From positions 124,001-188,000 of the forward strand of contig NZ_SSNY01000009.1 in NCBI RefSeq assembly GCF_004801285.1: 64,000 bases of DNA, written 5' to 3'. Within the stretch, counting starts at the first letter, position 1. The number at the start of each line of letters is the position of its first letter. The notes under the pieces were generated by a model that made no database searches, was not told the DNA's origin, and saw nothing but the letters and a program-made list of their open reading frames with translations. Shown here piece by piece: positions 1-8,191 of the stretch. The translations under genes were made by a program, and so were the position numbers. The stretch is from Ollibium composti. GTDB taxonomy: Bacteria > Pseudomonadota > Alphaproteobacteria > Rhizobiales > Rhizobiaceae.

Positions 1-873
1 TCGCTGATCGGCATCGGCTCGGCCGTATTCCACCCCGAATCCTCGCGCATCGCCCGTCTGGCGTCCGGCGGCAGGCACGGGCTCGCCCAGTCGCTGTTCC
101 AGGTCGGCGGCAATGCCGGCCAGGCTGTCGGCCCGCTGCTGGCGGCGTTCATCGTCGTGCCGTTCGGCCAGTCCAGCATCGCCTGGTTCGCGATCGCCTC
201 GCTGATCGGCATCGTCGTTCTGTGGAAGGTCGGCAACTGGTACAACAGCGTCCGCGCCAACACGGCACGCAAGACGGCGGCGTTCGTCTCGCCGTTCACG
301 CAGCGCCGCGTGTTCTGGGCGCTGGTCGTGCTGGCGCTGCTGACCTTCTCCAAGAACGCCTACATGGCGAGCCTCTCCAGCTACTACACCTTCTACACCA
401 TCGAGAAGTTCGGCGTTTCGGTGTCGGTCTCGCAGGTATTGCTGTTCGTCTTCCTCGGCGCCAACGCGCTCGGCATCCTGCTCGGCGGTCCCTTTGGCGA
501 CCGCTACGGCCAGAAGGCGATGATCTGGTTCTCCATCGTCGGCGTGCTGCCCTTCACGCTCGCCTTGCCCTACGCCAACCTCGAATGGACGATCGTCTTG
601 ACCATCGTGATCGGCCTGATCCTGTCGTCGGCCTTCTCCAACATCGTCGTCCTGGCGCAGGAACTGGTGCCCGGCCGTGTCGGCATGGTCGCCGGCATCT
701 TCTTCGGCTTCGCCTTCGGCATGGGCGGCATCGCCGCTGCGGCGCTCGGCGTCGTCGCCGACGCAAAGGGCATCGACTATGTCTACAAGCTCTGCTCGTA
801 CCTGCCGCTGGTCGGATTGCTGACCGTCTTCCTGCCCAACATGCGCAAGGGCAGGCAGGCGATCGCCCACTGA
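1..873 (+). CDS. MFS transporter, fosmidomycin-resistance (Fsr) type, 5' truncated by window edge
   Basis: The reading frame is open from base 1, so the start lies before the window. The visible 290 residues are the C-terminal part of a 12-TM major facilitator: several hydrophobic helices, and early residues with FHPESSRIAR and the GGNAGQAVGP stretch typical of the fosmidomycin-resistance (Fsr) branch. It would act in the inner membrane as a drug/proton antiporter; the real substrate cannot be read from sequence. The stop is followed by about 215 bp before rplY that carry a palindromic repeat, so it is probably a separate transcription unit. Confidence 0.85.
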   Translation, partial: SLIGIGSAVFHPESSRIARLASGGRHGLAQSLFQVGGNAGQAVGPLLAAFIVVPFGQSSIAWFAIASLIGIVVLWKVGNWYNSVRANTARKTAAFVSPFTQRRVFWALVVLALLTFSKNAYMASLSSYYTFYTIEKFGVSVSVSQVLLFVFLGANALGILLGGPFGDRYGQKAMIWFSIVGVLPFTLALPYANLEWTIVLTIVIGLILSSAFSNIVVLAQELVPGRVGMVAGIFFGFAFGMGGIAAAALGVVADAKGIDYVYKLCSYLPLVGLLTVFLPNMRKGRQAIAH

Positions 874-965
874 ACCGGCGCCTTGCGCCGGGCGACGGCA
901 TCGGTTATAGCACCGCCACCCGCGTAGACACCCTTGGAGGCAACGCGGGCGAGGGCCGCCAGGCT

Positions 966-1014
966 CGCATGATCCCAAAAAGTGGATTCCGGTTTTTGGG
1001 CCAGGTCATGCGCA
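966..1014. repeat. Rhizobial palindromic repeat (GCATG...CATGC family), copy 1
   Basis: Imperfect palindrome with outer arms GCATGA / TCATGC and inner complementary arms CCCAAAAAG / TTTTTGGG around a GTGG..CCGG centre. The same architecture recurs at 36741-36788 and 36803-36848. It lies between the MFS gene and rplY. This type is dispersed in Mesorhizobium-like genomes; any function is unknown. Confidence 0.6.
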
Positions 1015-1089
1015 AAGATGGCGGCTTTCGACGTTTCCGGACCCGGCTCCGCCGATCCGCAGACGCTCCACAACACGAAAGGAAAAGCC

Positions 1090-1728
1090 ATGAGCCAAGC
1101 TTCTTACGAGCTCAAGGCCGAAGCGCGCGAACAGGTCGGTAAGGGGTCCGCCCGTGCAGTCCGCCGCAACGGTAAAGTACCCGCCGTCATCTACGGCGAA
1201 AAGCAGCCTCCCCTGGCGATCGCCCTGTCCTACAAGGAAATCTTCTACAAGATCCACGGCGGCGGTTTCCTGACCACCGTGGCGACGATCGACGTCGACG
1301 GCAAGAAGATCCAGGTCCTGCCGAAGGATTACCAACTCGACCCGGTCAAGGACTTCCCCCTGCATGTCGACTTCCTGCGCGTCGGCAAGGACACCGTCGT
1401 CAACGTCAACGTGCCGGTCCACTTCATCAACGAAGAGAAGTCGCCCGGCATCAAGCGTGGCGGCGTTCTGAACGTCGTGCGCCATGAGGTGGAGTTCCAC
1501 TGCCCGGCCAACGCCATTCCGGATTCCATCACCGTTGACCTGTCGGGCGCCGAGATCGGCGACTCCATCCACATCTCGGCGGTGACGCTGCCGGCCGGCG
1601 TCAAGCCGGTCATTTCGGATCGCGACTTCACCATTGCCACCATCGCCGGCACCGCTGCCGCCAAGCCCGAGACGGACGAAGCCGCCGCGCCGGCCGCCGC
1701 TGCCGAGGACGAAGCGGAAGAGAAGTAA
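1090..1728 (+). CDS. rplY: 50S ribosomal protein L25/CTC family
   Basis: A 212-residue protein of the long L25 (TL5/CTC) form: N-terminal 5S-rRNA-binding L25 beta-barrel (about residues 1-95, with [20 protein letters not shown]), then the CTC C-terminal beta domain, then an Ala/Glu-rich acidic tail of about 25 residues. It binds 5S rRNA in the large subunit. The ATG at 1090 is chosen because AAAGGA lies just upstream and the protein then starts where family members start; a longer reading from 982 would cover a repeat-bearing spacer. It is 25 bp upstream of pth, the standard alphaproteobacterial order. Confidence 0.95.
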   Translation: MSQASYELKAEAREQVGKGSARAVRRNGKVPAVIYGEKQPPLAIALSYKEIFYKIHGGGFLTTVATIDVDGKKIQVLPKDYQLDPVKDFPLHVDFLRVGKDTVVNVNVPVHFINEEKSPGIKRGGVLNVVRHEVEFHCPANAIPDSITVDLSGAEIGDSIHISAVTLPAGVKPVISDRDFTIATIAGTAAAKPETDEAAAPAAAAEDEAEEK

Positions 1729-1753
1729 TTTTGTCGCCCGGAGGACAGGAGCC

Positions 1754-2482
1754 ATGCAGATTCTTGCAGGTCTTGGCAATCCGGGCGCGAAATACGCCAA
1801 CAACCGGCACAATGTCGGCTTCATGGCGGCGGACGCTATCGCTCGCCGCCATTCCTTTTCGCCGTGGTCAAAGAAGTTCCAGGCCGAGATCGCCGAAGGC
1901 AGGCTCGGCGGCGACAAGGTGCTGCTCATAAAACCGCAGACCTTCATGAACCTGTCCGGCCAGGCTGTCGGCGAGGCGCTGCGCTTCTACAAGCTCGATC
2001 CTTCCGCCGTCACCGTCCTCTACGACGAGATCGACCTTGCACCGGGCAAGATCAGGATCAAGGTCGGCGGCGGCTCGGGCGGCCACAACGGCATCCGTTC
2101 GCTCGACCAGCATATCAGCCAGAACTACCGCCGCGTGCGCATCGGCGTCGGCCACCCCGGCGTCAGGGAGATGGTGCACGGCCATGTGCTGGGCGATTTC
2201 TCCAAGGCCGACCGCGAATGGCTGGACGTGCTCCTGGACTCCATCGCCGGCGCCGCCGACATGCTCGCCAGGGGCGACGACAGCGGCTTCATGAACCGTG
2301 TGACGCTGGACCTGCGCGAAAAGCTCCAGCCGACCGGCGAGGACGACGCGCCGCCACCTAAAAAAAAAGCGCCTAAGGCCCAGAGCCACATCCGCCAGGC
2401 GCGTCCGCAGCAACCGATGGCCAAGCTGCCGGAAACCGGCCCCATGGCCGCCATGCTGAAGAAGCTGCTCGGTAAGGATTGA
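1754..2482 (+). CDS. pth: Peptidyl-tRNA hydrolase
   Basis: Cleaves peptidyl-tRNAs that drop off ribosomes, recycling tRNA. The 242-residue protein opens with the family signature [18 protein letters not shown] (catalytic His in NRHNVG, about residue 20) and has the [10 protein letters not shown] and GGHNGIRS motifs. The C-terminal 45 residues are a basic Pro/Lys/Gln-rich extension beyond the roughly 190-residue enzyme core, common in rhizobial Pth. Start at ATG 1754 is preceded by GAGGACAGGAG. It follows rplY by 25 bp, so the two are probably co-transcribed. Confidence 0.96.
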   Translation: MQILAGLGNPGAKYANNRHNVGFMAADAIARRHSFSPWSKKFQAEIAEGRLGGDKVLLIKPQTFMNLSGQAVGEALRFYKLDPSAVTVLYDEIDLAPGKIRIKVGGGSGGHNGIRSLDQHISQNYRRVRIGVGHPGVREMVHGHVLGDFSKADREWLDVLLDSIAGAADMLARGDDSGFMNRVTLDLREKLQPTGEDDAPPPKKKAPKAQSHIRQARPQQPMAKLPETGPMAAMLKKLLGKD

Positions 2483-2528
2483 GCCTATCCGACGGCACCT
2501 TGATGCCGGAAGCATTGGGTATTAAATT

Positions 2529-2543
2529 ACACGAACTTCGTGT
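2529..2543. promoter_or_regulatory. Perfect palindrome, probable VapB-like autoregulatory operator
   Basis: ACACGAA-C-TTCGTGT is a perfect 7+1+7 palindrome 18 bp before the antitoxin start, in a locally AT-rich stretch. Ribbon-helix-helix antitoxins normally repress their own operon through such a site. Binding by this antitoxin is inferred. Confidence 0.55.
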
Positions 2544-2561
2544 TTTCGTGAGATTGCAACC

Positions 2562-2816
2562 ATGAAAAACGTGACGATTTCAATGGACGACGACTTGGCG
2601 CATTTGACCCGCATTGCGGCGGCAAAGGCGGGCAAGAGCGTTTCCAGATATCTGGCGGAAGCGGCCCGCGAAAAGCTCATGGCGGACGATGCCGGTATCG
2701 CGCCGCCACGCAATCGACAGAAAGAGGCGCTGGAGCGCATTCTGGCCGGGCCGAAATGGGACGTAATGGAAAACGGCCGGATGCCGACATCGGAAGAGCG
2801 TAATGCGCGTCGGTGA
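2562..2816 (+). CDS. Antitoxin of a VapBC-like pair (ribbon-helix-helix)
   Basis: An 84-residue protein with an N-terminal beta strand MKNVTISMDDDL followed by two helices (AHLTRIAAAKAGKSVSRYLAEA), the layout of a CopG/Arc ribbon-helix-helix DNA-binding domain. The charged C-terminal half would wrap the toxin. Its stop overlaps the toxin start by 14 bp, giving translational coupling, and a perfect palindrome lies just upstream as a likely operator. Predicted role: neutralise the PIN toxin and repress the operon. The pair interrupts the usual pth-ychF adjacency. Assignment rests on fold pattern and context, not on a specific family name. Confidence 0.75.
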   Translation: MKNVTISMDDDLAHLTRIAAAKAGKSVSRYLAEAAREKLMADDAGIAPPRNRQKEALERILAGPKWDVMENGRMPTSEERNARR

Positions 2817-3267
2817 GGTTTTCATCGACACCAATATCCTGCTTTACATCCATGATCGCGACGGCGCTGCAAAAGGCGAGCAGGCTCTCGCATGGCTGAG
2901 CCTCCTGACCGACAGGCAGCTTGCACGCACGAACCTCCAGGTGCTGAACGAAGTTGCCCATGTCTTTCTGCGAAAGAAGTGGTTCACCTCGGCAGAGGAG
3001 GCTTTGTCGATCTTGGACCGGCTTTCCGTGTTCGGAGACCGCCCCCTCACGCGAGCTGAAATCGACCGGGCACGTCGCCTCCATCTCCGCTACGGCTACT
3101 CCTGGTGGGACTGCCTGTTGCTCGCCTCCGGGCTCGAACTCGGCTGCACGCATTTTCTGTCCGAGGACCTGCAGGACGGCCAGATCATAGACGATCGCGA
3201 CGGCAAGAGCTTGACGATCCTCTCCCCTTTCGCCCATAGCCCTGAGCAATTCTTCTCTTCCTTGTAG
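2803..3267 (+). CDS. PIN-domain ribonuclease toxin, VapC-like
   Basis: A 154-residue PIN-domain protein. Acidic metal-binding residues are visible in the expected order: Asp9 in FIDTNILLY, Glu50 in LQVLNE, Asp103 in YSWWDCLLLAS, and Glu121/Asp122 in the LSEDLQDGQ motif. PIN toxins are Mg2+-dependent RNases, commonly cutting tRNA or rRNA; the target here is unknown. It overlaps the antitoxin by 14 bp and ends 12 bp before ychF, so the cassette inserted without disturbing the flanking housekeeping genes. All catalytic positions appear intact. Confidence 0.85.
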   Translation: MRVGEVFIDTNILLYIHDRDGAAKGEQALAWLSLLTDRQLARTNLQVLNEVAHVFLRKKWFTSAEEALSILDRLSVFGDRPLTRAEIDRARRLHLRYGYSWWDCLLLASGLELGCTHFLSEDLQDGQIIDDRDGKSLTILSPFAHSPEQFFSSL

Positions 3268-3279
3268 GACCGTATCATC

Positions 3280-4383
3280 ATGGGTTTCAAATGCGGCATC
3301 GTCGGCCTGCCGAACGTCGGCAAGTCGACGCTCTTCAACGCCTTGACGCGCACCGCCGCCGCGCAGGCCGCCAACTATCCCTTCTGCACCATCGAGCCGA
3401 ACACCGGCGAGGTTGCCGTGCCCGACCCGCGCCTGCGCAAGATCGCGGCGGTCGCCAAGTCCAAGGAGATCATCCCCACCCGCATCTCCTTCGTCGACAT
3501 CGCCGGCCTGGTGCGCGGCGCCTCGAAAGGCGAGGGCCTCGGCAACCAGTTCCTCGCCAACATCCGCGAGGTCGACGCCATCGTGCATGTGCTGCGCTGT
3601 TTCGAGGACGACGACATCACCCATGTCGAGGGCCGCATCGATCCCGTCGCCGACGCCGAGACGGTCGAGACCGAACTGATGCTGGCCGACCTCGAAAGCC
3701 TCGACCGCCGCATCGTCCAGATCCGCAAGCGCGCGCAGGGCAAGGACAAGGAAGCGACGGCCGCCCTGCCGATGATGGAGAAGGCGCTGGCGCTGCTGCA
3801 GGAAGGCAAGCCGACGCGCGTGCTCCTGAACGGCATCGATCCCGAGGACCTGAAGGCGCTGCAAGGGCTGAACCTGCTCACCTCGCATCCCGTCCTTTAT
3901 GTCTGCAACGTCGCCGAGGCGGACGCCGCCACCGGCAACGCCCACACCGAGGCGGTGGAGAAGATGGCCACCGCTCAAGGGGCACGCACGGTCGTCATCT
4001 CGGCCGCCATCGAAGCCGAAGTGGCCCAGCTTCCCGACGATGAGGAACACGAATTCCTCGCCGCCATGGGACTGGAGGAACCGGGCCTGGACAGGCTTAT
4101 CCGTGCCGGCTACGAGCTGCTGCACCTCATCACCTATTTCACCGCCGGGCCGAAGGAGACGCGCGCCTGGACGATCGAGAAGGGCACCAAGGCCCCGCAG
4201 GCGGCCGGCGTCATCCATTCCGATTTCGAGCGCGGCTTCATCCGCGCCCAGACCATCGCCTATGACGACTTCGTCACGCTGGGCGGCGAAGTGGCGGCCA
4301 AGGAAGCCGGCAAGGCGCGCGACGAAGGCAAGGAATATGTCGTGCAGGACGGCGACGTGCTGCTGTTCAAGTTCAACACCTGA
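3280..4383 (+). CDS. ychF: Redox-regulated ATPase YchF (Obg-like ATPase)
   Basis: A 367-residue Obg-family P-loop protein. The G1 loop GLPNVGKSTLFNAL is at about residues 9-22 and the G3 motif is in FVDIAGLVRGASKGEGLGNQFL. A C-terminal TGS domain (about 280-365) ends in VQDGDVLLFKFNT. Family members hydrolyse ATP rather than GTP, bind ribosomes and influence oxidative-stress responses. It normally follows pth; here the toxin-antitoxin pair separates them and leaves only 12 bp before its ATG. Confidence 0.96.
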   Translation: MGFKCGIVGLPNVGKSTLFNALTRTAAAQAANYPFCTIEPNTGEVAVPDPRLRKIAAVAKSKEIIPTRISFVDIAGLVRGASKGEGLGNQFLANIREVDAIVHVLRCFEDDDITHVEGRIDPVADAETVETELMLADLESLDRRIVQIRKRAQGKDKEATAALPMMEKALALLQEGKPTRVLLNGIDPEDLKALQGLNLLTSHPVLYVCNVAEADAATGNAHTEAVEKMATAQGARTVVISAAIEAEVAQLPDDEEHEFLAAMGLEEPGLDRLIRAGYELLHLITYFTAGPKETRAWTIEKGTKAPQAAGVIHSDFERGFIRAQTIAYDDFVTLGGEVAAKEAGKARDEGKEYVVQDGDVLLFKFNT

Positions 4384-4462
4384 CTTCGGCGCACGCCTGC
4401 TCGCGGCAAGGACGGCGATCGAATTTACCGCTGCTCAACGATTGCCGGCGATCTTGCCGCGT

Positions 4463-4711
4463 ATGGCAAAAGTGATTCCTTTCCCGATCCGCGCACGGCA
4501 AGACCTGATCCGATCGATGGTCGACGGACTGGAGTGCATCCATGGCGCAGCCGCCAACGCGTTCTGGCGGCAGCGGATCGGCGAAATCGTCTCTGACATG
4601 AAAGCCAAGGGGATCGAGGTGGACGCCATCGGCCGGGCGATCCACGATTTGCAGCATGGCATCCACGCGGAACTGCAAAAACGCGCCCTCGCCCAAGGCG
4701 CGACGGGATAG
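4463..4711 (+). CDS. Small DUF6074-like protein
   Basis: An 82-residue protein beginning MAKVIPFPIRARQDLIR, containing HGAAANAFWRQRI, followed by a basic helical C-terminus. These features match a small family I associate with DUF6074 in Mesorhizobium-like genomes. It has no signal peptide and no catalytic motif; function unknown. The ATG at 4463 is chosen because the protein then begins with the conserved AKVIPFP block; the open frame upstream overlaps ychF and is a shadow. No strong Shine-Dalgarno is visible. Confidence 0.6.
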   Translation: MAKVIPFPIRARQDLIRSMVDGLECIHGAAANAFWRQRIGEIVSDMKAKGIEVDAIGRAIHDLQHGIHAELQKRALAQGATG

Positions 4712-4859
4712 TGCCAACCGGTCGATAGCCGGACGCTGGCCCGCTGCGGCCTGTCCGGCGACGGCGCTGCCGCCCCGGCGTTTTCAGCCGCGCCCATCTT
4801 CCGCCGTAATGGCGCTGCAATTGACCGCTCAAGGGACATCAAAGGAGAGGATCCGAGAT

Positions 4860-5171
4860 ATGAAAGCCAACCGATTGATCGTCGCGGCCCTCGCCGCCCT
4901 GACGCTGGCGGGCTGCCAGACGGAATCGCAGCAGCGGGCCGGCACCGGCGCGCTGATCGGTGGCGCCGGCGGCGCGCTGGTCGGCCAGGCCATTGGCGGC
5001 AACACCGAAAGCACGCTGATCGGCGCCGCCGGCGGCGCGCTGCTGGGCGCCGTCGTGGGCTCGTCCACCGCCCCGAAGCGGCGCGGCGAGGAAATGTGCC
5101 GCTACCGCGACCGCCGCGGCCGCGAATACGTCGCGCCCTGCGACGATCGCTACTACAACGGCGACTACTGA
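4860..5171 (+). CDS. Glycine-zipper lipoprotein
   Basis: A 103-residue envelope protein with a lipoprotein signal peptide (lipobox LAGC, Cys19). Two GxxxGxxxG-type segments follow (GTGALIGGAGGALVGQAIGG and a second similar one), matching glycine-zipper 2TM/17 kDa-antigen-like proteins. A short Arg-rich tail CRYRDRRGREYVAPC ends the protein. Probably outer-membrane-anchored. The ATG at 4860 has AAAGGAGAGG upstream, a strong ribosome-binding site. A GC-rich hairpin follows at 5179-5205. Confidence 0.85.
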   Translation: MKANRLIVAALAALTLAGCQTESQQRAGTGALIGGAGGALVGQAIGGNTESTLIGAAGGALLGAVVGSSTAPKRRGEEMCRYRDRRGREYVAPCDDRYYNGDY

Positions 5172-5178
5172 CCTGAAC

Positions 5179-5205
5179 GCGCCGGAGGCATCCCGCCTCC
5201 GGCGC
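5179..5205 (+). terminator. GC-rich hairpin after the glycine-zipper lipoprotein gene
   Basis: A perfect 10-bp stem GCGCCGGAGG/CCTCCGGCGC with a 7-nt loop, 7 bp after the lipoprotein stop. There is no clear U tract (TCCTCGTCTC follows), so termination may be weak or Rho-assisted. Confidence 0.5.
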
Positions 5206-5310
5206 TCCTCGTCTCGGCCACCAAACTTTTGGACCAGCCCCGGCATCGTCTTGTTCCGGGCGCCGCCAGGGTTCATGGTGATCGTACAGTCTTGAACAGG
5301 ATTGCACGGC

Positions 5311-5772
5311 ATGCCGAAGACATGGAGCTATGACGATTTCGTCGAGGGCGACTGCCTCGACCTCGGCTCGAAACGCGTGACGGCCGAGGAGATCGTCGCC
5401 TTCGCCTCCGAATTCGATCCACAGCCTATGCATCTGGACGAGGAGGCTGGGCGCGCCAGCATTCTCGGCGGCCTTTCGGCGTCCGGCTGGCACACCTGCG
5501 CCATGTTCATGCGCATGCTGTGCGACGCTTTCCTGCTGGATTCGACCTCGCAGGGATCGCCGGGCATCGATTCCGTCAAATGGAAAAATCCCGTGCTGGC
5601 CGGCGATACGCTGAGCGGTCGGGTCACCATACGCGCCAAGCGCATATCGAAATCCCGCCCCGGCCTCGGCTTTGTCAGCATGCGCAGCGAACTGGCTAAC
5701 CAGCGCGGCGAAACCGTGTTCGAACTGGAGAACACCGGCATGTTCTTGACACGGGAGGCGGCGGGTCGATGA
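5311..5772 (+). CDS. MaoC-family dehydratase (hotdog fold), first of two
   Basis: A 153-residue MaoC-like hydratase. It shows the catalytic segment FASEFDPQPMHLDEEAGR (Asp/His pair of R-specific enoyl-CoA hydratases) and ASGWHTCAMFMRM. Such proteins hydrate enoyl-CoA thioesters; substrate unknown. The ATG at 5311 is preferred to TTG 5302 because GAACAGGA ends at 5301, giving correct spacing only to 5311. It overlaps the next MaoC gene by 4 bp (ATGA), so the two are translationally coupled and may form a heteromer. Confidence 0.87.
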   Translation: MPKTWSYDDFVEGDCLDLGSKRVTAEEIVAFASEFDPQPMHLDEEAGRASILGGLSASGWHTCAMFMRMLCDAFLLDSTSQGSPGIDSVKWKNPVLAGDTLSGRVTIRAKRISKSRPGLGFVSMRSELANQRGETVFELENTGMFLTREAAGR

Positions 5773-6233
5773 GCCTGGACGACTTCTTCCGCATCGGCGT
5801 CACCGTGCCGATCGGCTCCCACAGGTTCGAACCTGAAGCGATCGTCGCCTTTGCCGGCAAATACGACCCGCAGCCGTTTCATCTCAGCGAGGAAACGGCA
5901 AAGGGCAGCGTGTTCGGCAGGCTTTGCGCCTCCGGCTGGCACACGGCCGCCGCCTGGATGAAATGCAATCTTGCCGCCCGCATCGGGATGGGGCCGTGGG
6001 ACGGCACCGGACCGGCGCCGGAATTCGGCCCCTCGCCCGGTTTCAGCAACCTGAAATGGCTGAAGCCGGTCTATGCCGGCGAAACGGTCTCCTACACCCG
6101 CACCGCCATCGGCCACCGAGCCCTCGCCTCGCGCCCCGGCTGGCGCATACTGACGCTGCGGGGCGAAGGATTCGATTCCACCGGCGACAAGGTGATCGAG
6201 TTCGACAGCGCCGTGCTGGTGAAAACCGGATAA
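5769..6233 (+). CDS. MaoC-family dehydratase, second of two
   Basis: A 154-residue paralogue of the preceding gene. It shares the motif FAGKYDPQPFHLSEETAK with the catalytic Asp/His, ASGWHTAAAWMK, and a final beta strand VIEFDSAVLVKTG. The ATG lies inside the end of the first gene (ATGA overlap). Two coupled MaoC proteins that both retain the catalytic pair suggest a heterodimeric hotdog hydratase or recent duplication with specialised substrates. No acyl-CoA genes lie next to it to name a pathway. Confidence 0.87.
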   Translation: MSLDDFFRIGVTVPIGSHRFEPEAIVAFAGKYDPQPFHLSEETAKGSVFGRLCASGWHTAAAWMKCNLAARIGMGPWDGTGPAPEFGPSPGFSNLKWLKPVYAGETVSYTRTAIGHRALASRPGWRILTLRGEGFDSTGDKVIEFDSAVLVKTG

Positions 6234-6295
6234 TCGCCCCGGCACGCTTCATCGCTGCCACGCTGCCTTTCGGCCCTGGCCATTGTCAAAGAGCG

Positions 6296-6558
6296 GACCT
6301 CTTATGTTTGAGGTCGGGAAGCGGGCGCGGGAGCGTGCCTGCTAAGTAGGTATATGGCGCGGCATCCCGCGCCCGCCGGTGTTCTTGCCTCCCCGAGGAG
6401 TGAGGAGCGGTCCGCAAGGCGGACGAAAAGCCCCCGAATGGGCTTTTCGAGCGACGAACGCCCCGAGCCGTAGCGAGGGGCCGCCCCAGCCAGGGACCCG
6501 TTGCCTGCGGCAACTCCCTGGCGTTCGAAACCTTTGAAAGGTCCACCGGACCTTTCAA
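6296..6558. repeat. Cluster of perfect hairpins in the 573-bp gap before the LysE gene
   Basis: The gap 6234-6806 holds no convincing gene. It contains at least six perfect stem-loops: 6296-6315 (GACCTC/GAGGTC), 6356-6373 (GGCGCGG/CCGCGCC), 6410-6424 (GTCCGC/GCGGAC), 6424-6449 (CGAAAAGCCC/GGGCTTTTCG), 6490-6521 (CCAGGGA/TCCCTGG enclosing GTTGCC/GGCAAC) and 6534-6558 (TTGAAAGGTCC/GGACCTTTCAA). This density suggests a composite REP-type element or a structured RNA. Strand is undetermined. Confidence 0.55.
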
Positions 6559-6806
6559 TTTGCTGCGCAAACCGGCTTCTCACCCCGGTTCGCGACCCGC
6601 GTTCCCGCACAGGAAATGGCGGCAAGTATGGAGCGGGTGAAAAGGACGGGGATAGATTTTCTTCGCAAAAAAGCGATGGCGCGCCCCCGCCGCTGCACAA
6701 GGGTCATTGTCCTGACGCCATGATGTCAGCAGCGATCGGATATCGGGTGGCGCGGAACTGCGGTGCAAGGCATTCCGCCACCAGGAACCATCCGACAGGA
6801 CTACCG

Positions 6807-7439
6807 ATGTACGCCGCAGCCCTCTGGCTCTATTTCGTCCTGCTGGTCGGCATCATCGTCGTGCCGGGCATGGACATGTTCTTCGTGCTGGCCAACGCGC
6901 TGACCGGCGGCCGCCAGGCGGGACTGGCCGCGACCGCCGGCATCATGCTCGGCGGCATCTGCCACACGCTGTTCGGCACAGTCTTCGTCGTCGGCCTGTC
7001 AAATGTCGTGCCTGTCCTTTCTAAGGCAATGCTGGTCGTCGGATCGCTCTACATGGCCTGGATCGGCATTTCGCTGCTGCGCTCCACCATCGAGGTCCGC
7101 TCGGTCGGAACCGCGGCGCGCCGCCCGCCGGCCGGGATTTTCCTGCAGGGCCTGCTGACCTGCATCCTCAACCCGAAGGCCTGGCTGTTCGTGCTTGCCG
7201 TCTTTCCGCAGTTCATGAAGCCTGAATACGGCCCGATCGGACTACAGGCCCTTGTCATGGGAACCATGACTGTCACGGTGCAGTTGGCGGTCTATGGCGG
7301 ATTGGCGCTTGCGGCGGGACAAAGCCGTGAGGCGCTGACCGGCCATCCGGCGGCGACGGTCCTGCTTGGGCGCGGCGCCGGCGCCCTTCTGGTCTCGGCC
7401 GCAGGCTTCGCCCTTTGGGAGGCGTTGCAGGCGGCCTGA
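6807..7439 (+). CDS. LysE/RhtB family amino-acid exporter
   Basis: A 210-residue inner-membrane protein with about six hydrophobic helices. The LysE/RhtB N-terminal signature includes GIIVVPGMDMFFVLANALTGG and then GIMLGGICHTLFGT; the mid-protein segment is LLTCILNPKAWLFVLAVFPQF. Family members export amino acids or homoserine-type compounds; substrate not predictable. The ATG at 6807 follows GACAGGA, and the protein then begins directly at the first helix. Upstream in-frame codons run through the hairpin cluster and are not coding. Convergent with apt. Confidence 0.9.
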   Translation: MYAAALWLYFVLLVGIIVVPGMDMFFVLANALTGGRQAGLAATAGIMLGGICHTLFGTVFVVGLSNVVPVLSKAMLVVGSLYMAWIGISLLRSTIEVRSVGTAARRPPAGIFLQGLLTCILNPKAWLFVLAVFPQFMKPEYGPIGLQALVMGTMTVTVQLAVYGGLALAAGQSREALTGHPAATVLLGRGAGALLVSAAGFALWEALQAA

Positions 7440-7454
7440 TACGCTGGGCCGGTT

Positions 7455-8000
7455 TCAGTGTCCCTCGAAGTCGATCAGCACGTGCACCGGCACGCCGAGC
7501 GCTTCCAGCTTGGCGCGGCCGCCGAGATCCGGCAGGTCGATGACGAAGCAGGCGGCGATGATGTCGGCGCCGATCTGCCTGAGCAGCTTCACCGCCGCTT
7601 CCGCCGTGCCGCCGGTGGCGATCAGGTCGTCGATGAGGATCACCTTCTCGCCGGGCGCCACGCCGTCCTTGTGCATCTCCATCTCGTCCAGCCCGTATTC
7701 CAGGCTGTAGGCGACGCGCACGGTCTCGTGCGGCAGCTTGCCCTTCTTGCGGATCGGGACGAAGCCGGCGGACAGCTGATGCGCCACCGCCCCGCCAAGG
7801 ATGAAGCCGCGCGCCTCGATGCCTGCGATCTTGTCCACCTTCTGCCCGGCATAGGGATGCACCAGCTCGTCGACGGCGCGGCGGAAGGCGCGCGCATTGC
7901 CGAGCAGCGTGGTGATATCGCGAAACAGGATGCCGGGCTTCGGATAGTCCGGGATCGTGCGGATCGCGGCAAGCAGCGTGTCTTCGAGCGTGGATTTCAT
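7455..8000 (-). CDS. apt: Adenine phosphoribosyltransferase
   Basis: A 181-residue type I phosphoribosyltransferase that salvages adenine to AMP using PRPP. The PRPP-binding motif [13 protein letters not shown] is at residues 120-132. APT-specific blocks include [17 protein letters not shown] near the N-terminus, [14 protein letters not shown], and [13 protein letters not shown]. Length is normal. It is convergent with the LysE gene (15 bp apart) and lies just downstream of the cytochrome bc1 operon, separated by that operon's terminator. Confidence 0.96.
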   Translation of the reverse strand: MKSTLEDTLLAAIRTIPDYPKPGILFRDITTLLGNARAFRRAVDELVHPYAGQKVDKIAGIEARGFILGGAVAHQLSAGFVPIRKKGKLPHETVRVAYSLEYGLDEMEMHKDGVAPGEKVILIDDLIATGGTAEAAVKLLRQIGADIIAACFVIDLPDLGGRAKLEALGVPVHVLIDFEGH

Positions 8001-8144
8001 CAGCGGCGTCTCGTTGCCCGACAGTTTTGCCGGCTCCGTCGGTAAAAGAAAAGGGCGAAGTTCGGGTTCATCAAGGTGAATTGAAGGGCACGGCCGACCG
8101 TTCGATCGAAGAAGAGCGTCAGAGGCGAAACCGAGGGCCGAACA

Positions 8145-8171
8145 TCAAAAAGGGCGCCGGAGGCGCCCTTT
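8145..8171 (-). terminator. Rho-independent terminator of the cytochrome bc1 operon
   Basis: Perfect 10-bp stem AAAGGGCGCC / GGCGCCCTTT with a 3-nt loop. Read on the minus strand it is followed by a T tract. It lies 20 bp past the cytochrome c1 stop and before apt. Confidence 0.8.
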
Positions 8172-8191
8172 GTCGAAGCGATCCGCGCCGC

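Noticed and set aside
2677..4218. 513-codon open frame opposite vapC and ychF
   Set aside because: Antisense to two well-recognised genes; no motif or start signal.
6490..6560. tRNA-like fragment (CTGGCTGGGGCGG on the minus strand)
   Set aside because: The local stems do not form a cloverleaf with a TTCRA loop or anticodon arm; treated as part of the hairpin cluster.
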